From assembly GCA_030704615.1 (NCBI GenBank), contig CM060734.1:312001-372000 (forward strand): a DNA stretch of 60,000 nucleotides, written 5' to 3'. The DNA is from Takakia lepidozioides (taxonomy: Eukaryota > Streptophyta > Takakiopsida > Takakiales > Takakiaceae). This document shows positions 46,901-57,000 of the stretch, piece by piece (the first letter of the stretch is position 1; each line of letters starts with the position of its first letter). The position numbers and the translations under genes were made by a program. Under the pieces are notes generated by a model that did no database searches, had not been told where the DNA came from, and worked only from the letters and a program-made list of their open reading frames with translations.

Positions 46901-47702
46901 AGATATTACCGTCGACGTCGGCGGGAAGGCATGTAATCGATTTAATTGCGAACTTGCTGTAGTCCAGCCCGGCCAGCTCCGACCGGTGTCCCTCCAGGTG
47001 AAGCCCTCGCAGAATTTCAAGAATAGATCGAACTGCGGTGCTCGTGCTGGGAATATGACTCCCTCCTCCACTGACGTCCATTGAGGACTTGCCTGATCTC
47101 CAGGACGACCTCGGAACTTCCATGACCTCGTCTGAGTCGGACAGGTTGTCAACAACCCGGTTCTCGCTCGTCTTCATGGATGGGTTCGGCTCTGGATTTA
47201 CTTCGTTGCGGACTTCTCTCTTTGAGGTAGCCACTCTCTGATTCGCGGATTGTTTCGTGGAAGGCGCCAGGATAGAAGGTGCATTTGGCGGGCAAATGAA
47301 GTCCCCAACAGCCCTGTATATGACGCTGTCCGATGGTGGAACTCGCCATTCCCTGCCATCGCCGAAATCATCGTGGAGCACAACAATACTCTCGACAACA
47401 AGGCCGTTTGAGTCCTTCCTTTCCTCCTCCAAAAAAACCGACCCCGGTTTCAGGTAATATCGAACGCACAGATATTTCTCCATCACCCGGCAGATGTCCC
47501 CTCTGCACGGAAATGAAGCTCTATGCTCGTGAGGAGGGCAGTACACTGTAGCGCTCGGGTTTTCGCCATGGGAGATGTGCACACAAGACTGCCAGGATGG
47601 CGTGCGGGGAAGCTCCCTGGTAGAAGGGGGATGCAGCGATGGGAAGGAATGCGGTGCCGATTTGTCCGAGCGACGAAGCCTGATCCAAAACCAGGGAGCC
47701 AA
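43979..47702 (-). CDS. MULE-like DDE transposase with SWIM zinc finger
   Basis: Exon 1 is 47,702-45,483 (donor GAG|GTGAGT), the intron is 86 bp, and exon 2 starts at 45,396 (acceptor TGTGCAG), phase 0. Residues about 325-410 form a cysteine/histidine cluster (CAGALRC, CAHCKEPPHC, then HVGSHCH) like the DNA-binding zinc region of MULE proteins. The likely catalytic set is D578 (VYDTHCR), D627 (FMADNAQANW, followed by CGFH) and the E of TNMAESVHSSW in exon 2 (45,346-45,348). Arginine/proline-rich linkers follow. A one-base deletion in an A4/T4 run at about 44,673 shifts the frame, which continues as LTPTFAHATTQTFWFYRHDIMTC. After an in-frame TGA at 44,483 comes a SWIM finger at about 44,167-44,100, C-x-C-x(16)-C-x-H (CNCTDF...CKH). 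It would cut and join the element ends. As read here it needs two corrections, so this copy may be inactive or mis-assembled. Confidence 0.8.
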
Positions 47703-47859
47703 CTATCTCAAAAATCCACAGTCAGAGTGTTAATGAACCTTGTCTCCGGAATGCGGCCCCTGGTCTTTGCGCAATAACTGCCAATGGTATGCAGTCAGAA
47801 AGTGGGGGGCCGTCCGGATGATGATGGCTGAAGGGGAGAAGCCGGTGTTGTGCCGTCAC

Positions 47860-49150
47860 ATTACTACACCCGAATGGAAATTCGGCACCCAATATCCAAC
47901 AGGGGCCGCACGGATGAAGTCGTCTGGGGCAGAGATGCCGGCACCTGTCCGACAGAGAACATCCCCCGGACGGAAATTCAGCGCCGAATTTCCATTCGGA
48001 TCCCCCCAAAGGAAGTCCTGTCGGGGGGTCAGGCCGAAAACTGGCCGACATAAAAACCTACGCGGATGGAAAAACGGCGCCGAATTTCCATCCGAGGCCT
48101 TTCGGATGCAGTCGGCTCGGGGGAAAGGCCGCCATCTGGCCCTCACATTACAACCCCGGACGGAAATTCGGCACCGAATATACAACAGGGGAAGCCCGGA
48201 TGAAGTCGCCTCGGGCGTAGAGGCCGGCGCGTGTGCGACAGAGAACATCCCCTGGATGGAGATTCGGCGCCGAATTTCCATCCGGGCCCCCCCAAAGGAA
48301 GTCGTGTCGGGGGGTCAGGCCGAAAACTGGCCGGCATAAAAACATCCCCAGATGGAAAAACGGCGCCGAATTTCCATCCGGGGCGGTTCGGATGCAGTCG
48401 GGGAGGGGGGAGAGGCCGGGCACGTGGCCGTCACATTTCAACCCCGGACGGAAATTCGGCACCGAATATCCAACAGGGGACGCCCGGATGAAGTCGCCTC
48501 GGGCGCAGAGGCCGGCGCGTGTGCGACAGAGAACATCCCCTGGATGGAGATTCGGCGCCGAATTTCCATCCGGCCCCCCCCAAAGGAAGTCCTGTCGGGG
48601 GGTCAGACCGAAAACTGGTCGACATAAAAACCTCCCCAGATGGAAAAACGGCGCCGAATTTCAATCCGGGGCCGTTCCAATGCAGTCGGGGAGGGGGGAG
48701 AGGCCGGCACCTGGCCGTCATATTTCAACCCCCGGACGGAAATTCGGCACCGAATATCCAACAGAGCGAGGGAAAGGCCGGCACCTCTCCGACAGAGACC
48801 ATCCCCCGGATGGAAATTCGGCGCCGAATTTCCATCGGGGCCCCCTCAAAGGAAGTCGTAAAAACCTCCCCAGATGGAAAAACGGCGCCGAATTTCCATC
48901 CGGGGCCGTTCCAATGCAGTCGGGGAGGGGGGAGAGGCCGGCACCTGGCCGTCATATTTCAACCCCCGGACGGAAATTCGGCACCGAATATCCAACAGAG
49001 CGGCGGAGAGGCCGACACCTCTCCGACAGAGACCATCCCCCGGATGGAAATTCGGCGCCGAATTTCCATCGGGGCCCCCTCAAAGGAAGTCGTAAAAACC
49101 TCCCAGAATGGAAAAACGGCGCCGAATTTCCGTCCGAGGCTGTTCCGATT
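47860..49150. repeat. 288/234-bp higher-order satellite between the two genes
   Basis: GATGGAAAAACGGCGCCG begins at 48,064, 48,351, 48,639, 48,873 and 49,107, giving spacings of 287, 288, 234 and 234 bp. Each unit holds two or three copies of GGAAATTCGGCGCCGAATTT or the variant with CACC. The rest is GC-rich (GGGGTCAGGCCGAAAACTGG, GGAGAGGCCGG). Open frames of up to 308 codons across it are artefacts. Confidence 0.9.
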
Positions 49151-49234
49151 TGCCTCTAGCAGTGAAGGATTCCAAGAAAAATCCGAAAAATCAATCGGAC
49201 ACGCTCAGAATTACCTCCAGGAAGGTAATTCAGC

Positions 49235-49980
49235 GTTTCAAAATTCCTGGCGAATGGAAATTCGGCGCCGAATATCCATACGCCAGCGATCCGACTTACC
49301 TGCTGGATGGAAATTCGGCGCCGGATTTCCATCCGCGTAGGTAGGGCGGCACGCCAAATTTCCCTCACGCAGGTAATTCGGCGCCGGATTTCCATCCATC
49401 CGGGACTCCACTTACCTGCTGGATGGAAATCCGGCGCCGAATTTCTATCCAGCAAGTAATTCGAATCCCGGATGGATGGAAATCCGGCGCCGAATTTCCA
49501 TCCATTCGGGACTCCACTTACGTGCTGGATGGAAATTCGGCGCCGGATTTCCATCCATCCGGGACTCCACTTACCTGCTGGATGGAAATTCGGCGCCGGA
49601 TCTCCATCCATCCGCTCTCCACCCAACCTTGCGGATGGAAATCCGGCGCCGGATTTCCATCCATCCGCCTCCGAATTACCTGCTTGAGGGAAATTTCGCG
49701 CGCCGCCCTACCTGCGCGGATGGAAATCCGGCGCCGGATTTCCATCCATCCGCTTCTGAATTACCTGCTTCAGGGAAATTTGGCGCGCCGCCCTACCTGC
49801 GCGGATGGAAATCCGGCGCCGGATTTGCATCCATCCGCTTCCGAATTACCTGCGTGAGGGAAATTTCGTGCGCCGCCCTACCTTGCAGGATGGAAATTCG
49901 GCGCTGAATTTCCATCCTGCTGCGCTCCGAATTACCTGCAGGATGGAAATCCGGCGCCGGATTTCCATCCTGCAGCGCTC
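49235..49980. repeat. array of long GGCGCC palindromes
   Basis: About ten palindromes built on GAAATTCGGCGCCGAATTTC or GAAATCCGGCGCCGGATTTC, extended on both sides by GGAT/ATCC so that several are perfect 30-bp palindromes. They are spaced by 25-60 bp of TACCTGC or CGCCCTACCTGCGC sequence. Confidence 0.9.
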
Positions 49981-50226
49981 CGAATTACCTCTACGTTGGA
50001 AATTCCGGGCCGAGTTCCGTCGATTTTCATCCGACATGGAGGGCTTCATCCGACATTTAATTGCGCAGTTGGGCAATAAATGTCCACCGCCGTCGGTTTT
50101 CATTCGGGCTGGCGACACATGGCTTCCTGGATACGTACCCTAAATCTCATGCTAATCTTGGCTTAACATGCTATTTGAGGCATGTACCCCAAAAACGGAG
50201 ATCTTTTTCCATTTTGGCTGGGACTT

Positions 50227-53200
50227 ATGCCGCCTGAGAGAGACCTCACATCCAGACCGCGGCGGAAGTTGAAAGCTCTGTACTACGGACGACGGCCAAT
50301 CTCTCGCATGGCCAAACTGAAGCTCCAGCAGGAGATTCCAGTGTCTTGCTCACAACCCGCGCCAACTGAAGCCGAGTACTCTCAGGCAAGCCACTTCTGC
50401 TTTCGCTTTGTTCGATTTCTTTTTTGCTTTCGCTTTGTTGCCTCGCTTTGTTTTTGCATCTTCATCCTGGCTTCGCTGGATGAGTGAACTTTAGATAGTT
50501 GAGTGAACCTTACATTGTTTGCAATGCGTGTGCAAATCCGGCAGCTCTGGAGAAGGCTGCTTGTGCATGTCATTCTCAGGCAATGGTTGCATTTGTTTTC
50601 ATTGTTGTTGCATGGCTCTCCATACTTCCTAAACTTGTTATGTTTTCATTTTTGTTACACGATTGTTGCTATGGTGGTTGCGCTGCTCGTTGCGATGCTG
50701 GTTTTTGCACCGATGTTGGTTTTCACGATTTTTGGGAATGACAGAGTGACGACGAGCCCGGCACGCTGGTGGTATCATCGACAGCTCCAACTCATCGCAT
50801 GTTTGAATCGCCCAACTTGGGGCGAGAGGGCAAACTTAACCTTTTGTTGGTGGACGGGAGGACTTGCAACGAGAGTACGACAGAATAGGCATTGGGGAGG
50901 TTGGTGCAGGCGGCATGGCAGGTGAAGGGCGTGAGGACATGAGGACAGCAGATCCGGCAATGGAGGTTGTTCATGCACATGCAGTAGGGCCCGCCCACGC
51001 AAAGAAAAAGAAGAAAGCTAAGCACATGCAATCCCCGGCGAGAGAGCCGTCACGGGCTGCGGAGGGGGGAGTGAGCAGTGCGCGCGAGGGTGTCAGTTCG
51101 CCTCAATCAAAGGTGGTCGTCCTGGAGGGCTCCCCTGCTGCTAGCCCTAGTAAGAAACAGAAAGCCCGTGAGAGGGCAAAAGAGAGGGCAAAAGAACAGA
51201 CGAGACAGAATGCTAGCCAGGAGGAAAGAGAAAAGGCCACTGAAGAGGCCAGGGGTGCCCAAATGACAGATGCCAATGTAAGCGAGGGACGCACAGAGAC
51301 GGTGGATCCCTCCAAGACACCACAGAGAGGCAGTAACACACCGGTTAGACCATCGCGGGCAAGAGCAGCCCCCGCAATTACCCATACGGTGGAGAGTGGA
51401 GGAGAGGAAAGAACACCAGAAAGAGCACGGATTGTGCAAGTTCGAGGTGAAGCCAGGGAGAGGGCAGTAGAGACGGGGAGAGTGCTGGAGGTGGTTTCGC
51501 AGGTGGCTGACCCTGTTGAGGAGGACGACAGGGAGCTTTCTGACCAGGATGACATCCTCCCGGACATCCCCAGGCCCCAAACCCGGAGCATACAGGCTGG
51601 ATTTGGCGGTCCTGGTGGGCTGCCGGAAAACCCCTCTGCAGCAGACGTCATGTCTGAGGCGGATATGAAGTTGGCCGCTGCCAAGATGTTGGAGGCAACC
51701 CACAGCAACATTGGCAGGGTGCTGGGGGGCATGGTGTACCCGGCCAAGCTTCGAATTCCCCTTTGCCGCTTGGTGTCATTGCAGGTGGTGAGACCTGCCC
51801 TCCCAGGCGATATCGACAAGCTGAAATTCTCTTTCCGGGATGGATATCGAATGGGGTCTGCCGCGTTTTACGTTTCCATTGAGAACGACCACGGAGCTTC
51901 CCGTGCCCACACTTCCGATGAGGTGGACAAATGGGGTCCCCATTGGCAAACGCGAAATGAGGAGTTCGAGAGATCGATTGCTAGTGATCCTCTTTTCCAG
52001 CACTTGTCCGGTAAGATGTTCTACGTGTGGGACGGCAATCATCGCCTCCTGGCATGGATGGAGCACATTGCCCAAGCCCACCCCAACGACCTCGATTGGC
52101 ATTTCGCCGTGGATTGTGTTGTGCTGAAGGTTGCGGGGCCCAAAGATCGCAGTCTTCTCAAAGCTGCAATGGCCGACATCAACTCGTAAGCTACAACCCC
52201 TCTCGCTTTTGGACTTTGAATTTGGAAGTCATTTCATTGCGAATCCTCATATATGATGAAAATTCCCATTTCAGTATTGTTTGATGGAAATGTGGCACTG
52301 CAGGGTGACTGAGAATGCCTTCATTGCCACCAACTTGTCCCATATGCTCTTCCGAGTGAAGGATGTCGGGAAGCAGGGGGTGCAAGAGTTTGCCAATTCC
52401 CTCAGTGCCGACCTCCTGCGCAAGTCGGAGGCAAAGGCAGACAGAACCTGGTATAGGCTGAGCGTCGACGCCATGGTGGACTACATATTTCGGGTAAAGC
52501 TCCTGACAGTTTTGTTGAGCTAATCTGTCTCTCCTCCCCCAATAGAAGAAATTGTGTTGAGCAGGATCTCTAATCTTATGTGCGCATTCTTGACAGACGA
52601 AAATACAGCAGGATTTGGCACATGCGCGGAGGTTCTACATGGAGTCAGAGGAGAAGAATCCAACCCTCCCGGAACTCGAATCGTATGTCAAAGCTGCGGA
52701 GGTGAGGGCCCGCATAAAGTACAAGTCGCGGATGGTAAAGTACGTGGCCATAGCTGATCCCGCCCTTGGTGCCGACTTTCTGGTGGAGGTGGGGAAGCAC
52801 TACTCTCGCGCTCTGAAGCCCACGATGACATTGGAGAAGCTCCATCGTCTAGCCACATCCTGTGTGGATGCAACAGAAAAGGTGATACATTCTTAACCAA
52901 ATTGTGGTGGCAACAACTCCTTTTTGTGGTGTTTGGCGCTTACGAATATGCTGGGTGGTTGGACAGACCCGGTGGCTCCAAATCTGGAATGGTTCCCAAA
53001 GTACCAGGGACATGTGGAGCTTCCCCAAACCGGACAAACTCTCTGACCCCACATTCGACATGTGGATGAACCGCATGACATGGTGGTTTCAGGTACTTCC
53101 CCACGCTTCGTTTGGGGCTTCTACTCTAGTAGGGGGTGGATTCTTTGTATTTTTTCAGGAAACGATCTGATGGAGAATCTCCACAGGTGACGACGAATGC

Positions 53201-56200
53201 GCAAGAGCAGTTGGACACACAAGCACATCAGTTCAAGATGGAGATATCTCCTGCAGCAGAGAGCCTACATGACTATGTGACGAGGTACTTTCTGCTCTAC
53301 AAAACCAACCTATTCTTTCGGGAGATAGCAGATGCTCGCCGGAGCCACGAGTTCACCGACCAGCCAAACGCGGACAAAGCAGCAATGGGCCTTCTCTGTA
53401 CAGGTACATACGCGCTGCCTTTCTTTCAAGTCCTTGCATTTCAGGATGTTAGAAGCCTCATGTGGTGTTAGGGAAAATGGCGCCGAATTTCCAGTCAGGG
53501 CTCCGAAAATGGCTAAGTCCCTAGACTGGCTGGCCCGGAACTGGAAATTCGGCGCCATTTTCCAGTTCTAGGCCCTATTGCCGTTCAGGGACTTGGCCAT
53601 TTTCGGGCTAAGTCCCTAGACTGGCTGGCCCGGAACTGGAAATTCGGCGCCATTTTCCAGTTCCAGGCCCTATTGCCGTTCAAGGACTTAGCCATTTTCG
53701 GGCTAAGTCCCTAGGGTGGCTGGCCCCGAACTGGAAATTCGGCGCCATTTTCCAGTTCTAGGCCCTATTGCCGTTCAGGGACTTAGCCATTTTCGGGCTA
53801 AGTCCCTAGGGTGGCTGGCCCTGAACTGGAAATTCGGCGCCATTTCCAGTTCTAGGCCCTATTGCCGTTCAGGGACTTAGCCATCTTCGGGCCAAACCGG
53901 GAAAAATGGTGCCAAATTTCCAGTTCAGGGCTCCCAAGATGGCTAAGTCCTTAGGGTGGCAGTCACCGAAAACCGAAATTCGGCGCCATTTTTCCATTTC
54001 TAGGCCCACTCACATCCGCCCCAACCTGGGAAAATGGTGCCGAATATGCATTTCAGGGACCTCATTGTGTTTTTCATGAATGCAGGTACTGCAAGTTCTC
54101 CCTTTTGGAGAAAGGTCATCAGTCTTTCAAGCCACCATTCTTCCTGGCATGGAGGAACCCTGGGGCTGACTCCATGTACACTGACGATATTGTGAAGGAG
54201 TGGCATCTGGAACATTTGCGTGATTGCCCTTGGTATGTGGACCTTCCGCCCGGCTCGCTCGACCCATCCGAGTTTCAATTGAAGCTGGATGCTGAATTCC
54301 GACGAAACCGGGCTCCGCTGCCTCCGTTGGGTGCAAAAGAGGCAAAAGCGCTTGCGAACTCCAGGAAAGCGGCAGAGCTTGATCAGGCAGGAATTCAGGA
54401 GAAATTGCATGAGAAGAGTAAAGGCCAAAGGAAAAGGACAAGGAAACAGGTGAGTGCAGTAACACCCAAAAAGAAGAAAACCATCGGGGCATTGGAGGAG
54501 GTGCAGGAGGGGACCCAAGAGAGTGACTTGGACGACGACTTTGTTCAAGGTCCTGCGACTGCTATTGCTCCTACCCAGTCACCGGTCGTCCGGGTTCCCA
54601 AGTCAGTTCGAAGTGGGACTGGCTCTGCCAAGAAGTTGGCATTTGAGGGCGAGCCTACACGACGGTATTCGGCGGTGACGTTTACGCACAGGCCAAAGCT
54701 AGAACCTCCAACCATCATCCAATGCGTCAATGAGAGCTTCCTTGACGCTCTCGCTGCTAGGGCGAAGAAGGTGGCACACAGCAAGTCTCTGGCGGAGCAG
54801 AAGGGGAAAGCCAAGAAGAGGGCTGGCGGTACAGAGCCTAAAGACACCCCTGGTTTTGAAGCCATGATGGAATTCTTCACGGCTGTGAGCACGAATTGCA
54901 AGAGCACTCGGGGGGGGGGGGGGTTGAGGTGGAGAGAGCTTGCGACATGATTCTCCTCGACATTCCAGATGGGGAGCTGCTGGAGGGCCTGGATGGTGTG
55001 CCCACCTGGAACAGGTTTACTGAGGACTACTGGAAAGCCAGGTTTGGGCTGACGGGGATGCTTCTGGATGACGGTGGATGTGTGGTTGTCCTTGCCACGA
55101 GAGGGAAGACCACAGAGAATGCGGTGGCAAGGTGGACACCGAAAAGTGTCACCCCGGTCCTCCTCAGAAAATGGTTCTGCATCAGTACACAGGGGTTGCG
55201 AACAGAGGGCCAAAGTGTAAGTTATCAATCTATTGCATTCACTTCATATTGTGGTGTATGTTAAGTAGACCCTGGAGTTGATCCCTTCTTTGTTGGATGT
55301 GCAGACATTGGTGTTTGAGGCATATTGCTTTGTGAAGAGAGGGTCTACGTTCAAATTCCGCAACGACGGTCGTCTTGTTGATGCCGCTGTGGACCCTGTA
55401 ACCTACGATGTCCTCTACAACTATGTGCCCCACTCCAGTATGCCGAAGGACACAAAGACAGGCAAACCGTGGCGGTACAGCCAGACCCGGAGCCCTGCTT
55501 TCATCCAAACCCTCATGGAGACGTGCTCGGATGTCCAAGGGCGGATTCTGGACCTCACATGCGGCACGGGTAAGCCTTCACGTGCTCAGTTTGTCCCCTG
55601 GCCCGATTGCAATTGCATGCCGCAAGCTATTAACCGCCCGCTTTGTTCCTCAGGTGATTCAATGTGGGCAGGGACGTTGTCCGACAGGCATGTGTTCGCC
55701 TTCGAGCCAGATACTGCCCTCCACAACTCGGAACTTGCAGCGGCTGAACGTCTGTCGAAAGAGGAAGAGGCATCCTCGGAGGATGAGGAAAAATCCGAGA
55801 AGGAGCAGGGGGAGGAAGTTGGGATCGAGGCCGAGGAGCCCCCGGTTTACGAGTGAGTGGTGGCATTGTAAGTTGCCTCCAGATTTCGTGAGGCACCTCC
55901 CTCCGCTCTCTTATTTCATTGAAAACCCTTTCTGGTTGTGCTGGTATTGACATTCTTGAAGTGGATTTGTTCTTACTGTAGGATGCCAAGTACTGCCGGA
56001 GGGACTATACCGAAGTTCATGGGCAGGAGGAACGTGCCTTTTTTTGCCAGGGGGGATTTCATGCCTAGTCCAGAAAGGGAGTACATCCTTCCTACTTATG
56101 CTGCCCGGCTTGCTTCGGTGTCCATTAGGAGGTGTTCCGAACGTAGTCGTGTACAGCAGATTTTAGACGAGGCAAGCCTCAAGAAATGAAGATGAGGGAG

Positions 56201-56437
56201 GAGGCAGCAGCTATTAGAGCCCGTCGGGCTCGTAGATTTGTCTTGGATTCTGCTGAGGAAAGTGGGGGAGAAGACGCAGAAGATTCCCAGGAGGTGAGGT
56301 GGACAGTCCCCCAAGGAGAGGACGGGATTTTTGAGAGGCATAATGGAACTGATGCATCACAGAGCTCGGAGGATGAGGGGGATGAGGGGGATGAGGAAGA
56401 AGGTGGGGCAAGTTCCTCGGAGGGTGTAGGAGAGTAG
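50227..56437 (+). CDS. ParB/Srx-like domain fused to beta-class DNA methyltransferase-like domain
   Basis: Exons read as 50,227-50,385 (GC donor), 50,745-52,185, 52,304-52,493, 52,597-52,881, 52,967-53,092, 53,187-53,403, 54,086-55,216, 55,305-55,569, 55,654-55,852 and 55,982 to the end. Phases match at all junctions except the satellite-filled intron at 53,404-54,085, which is off by one. Exon 2 starts with a charged Lys/Glu/Ala-rich region, then a ParB-like domain: IPLCRLVSLQVVRP, a short helix region and FYVWDGNHRLLAW (DGNHR at 52,031-52,045). After about 300 mostly helical residues and a KKKK linker comes DMILLDIPDG (54,950), FGLTGMLLDDGGCVVV, and then KPWRYSQTRSPAFIQTL, ILDLTCGTG (55,549-55,569) and DRHVFAFEPD. 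Motif IV before motif I is the beta-class order of amino-methyltransferases. Acidic tail. Frame breaks: 50,861, the poly-G run at 54,910-54,923, and 56,183. Confidence 0.75.
53470..54010. repeat. 95-bp minisatellite inside an intron
   Basis: GGAAATTCGGCGCCATTTTC recurs at 53,543, 53,638, 53,733 and 53,828 (95-bp period), with GGGACTTAGCCATTTTCGG between. Further diverged units reach 54,010. It fills most of the intron at 53,404-54,085, which makes this intron about six times longer than the others of the gene. Confidence 0.9.
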
Positions 56438-56500
56438 TGCCCATTCCGGCTATGACAGTTAGAACACACTTGTATAGACGTGGCTTGCCACAAAATTTGC

Positions 56501-56506
56501 AATAAA
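56501..56506 (+). terminator. polyadenylation signal of the ParB-methyltransferase gene
   Basis: AATAAA 64 bp after the last stop codon, in the context TTTGCAATAAAATGTTG. Position and sequence suit a plant-type poly-A signal. Confidence 0.5.
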
Positions 56507-56599
56507 ATGTTGCATTTCAAGTCCACTGGTGCCACATTCCAACTTCACATGACCCTATTTCCGTGCCTCCTAACCCTATTTCCGTGGACTCACAATGGT

Positions 56600-56659
56600 C
56601 TGCTCATGCTTTTTTTTTTTCCGCTCATGCTCATGCCGCTCATGAAATAGCAGCCCCCC
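56600..56659 (-). repeat. right terminal inverted repeat with CATGAGC motifs
   Basis: Read inward on the minus strand: GGGGGGCTGCTATTTCATGA, then CATGAGCGG, CATGAGC, CATGAGCGG, an A11 run and GCATGAGCAG. It matches the left end over TGCTATTTCATGAGC and in the motif order, with a different number of units. Confidence 0.85.
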
Positions 56660-56670
56660 AAGTAAATTGA
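56660..56670. repeat. target site duplication, right copy
   Basis: AAGTAAATTGA, identical to the left copy at 42,988-42,998. The sequence after it (TGGACAACAAACAT) and before the left copy (ATCATTAATAC) would be contiguous in an empty site. Confidence 0.9.
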
Positions 56671-57000
56671 TGGACAACAAACATAAGAAAAAGTTCAAAC
56701 CCGAAAAGCTGCCAGAATCAACAATAGGCTGCCCATTGTGAATTGTGCCTCTAGAGGCTATGCCATTACTGCCATTGCTTCATTGCCGACCTGCCACGGG
56801 CACATCACCTGGCAAGGACAATGAGCCATTTTGATACTCCAAATGACGGCGCTCCCCTGCCCTTCTGTATGTCCACCCAAACGACCACCATTGTGCAATT
56901 TCTGAGAGGATTGATAGGGGGTTGATAGCCTTGGGGACCATTTTGCCTTGATTGATCGAGTTTCTGCCATACACATGTGTCAATGTAGCCATCAAATACA
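56671..57000. other. flank of the insertion; no gene recognised
   Basis: This is the continuation of the pre-insertion site. Minus-strand frames of 72-86 codons overlap each other at 56,758-57,065, and I could not link any of them to the gene fragment at 42,627-42,905. Confidence 0.35.

Larger units (their letters stand above)
42999..56659. mobile_element. 13.66-kb MULE-like element with ParB-methyltransferase gene
   Basis: An apparently full-length DNA transposon: 11-bp perfect target site duplication, short terminal inverted repeats sharing TGCTATTTCATGAGC, subterminal CATGAGCGG repeats at both ends, a DDE/SWIM transposase gene (43,979-47,702, minus) and a divergent ParB/beta-methyltransferase gene (50,227-56,437, plus). 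The 9-11 bp duplication length suits the Mutator superfamily. About 2.1 kb of satellite DNA separates the genes, and further satellites lie at the left end and in an intron. Cargo genes are known in other transposons (for example TET/JBP genes in KDZ elements); a ParB-methylase cargo is not one I know of. Confidence 0.85.

Noticed and set aside
47740-49860. Open frames of 140-308 codons on both strands
   Set aside because: They run through tandem satellite units; the repeated peptide (for example NSAPNFHP) is a product of the repeat, open in several frames at once.
51103-51819. Long minus-strand frames (198-238 codons)
   Set aside because: Shadow of the low-complexity coding exon of the ParB-methyltransferase gene; serine/leucine-rich with no motif.
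42988-56670. AAGTAAATTGA pair as part of the terminal inverted repeats
   Set aside because: The 11-mer is in direct, not inverted, orientation at the two ends, as a target duplication should be.
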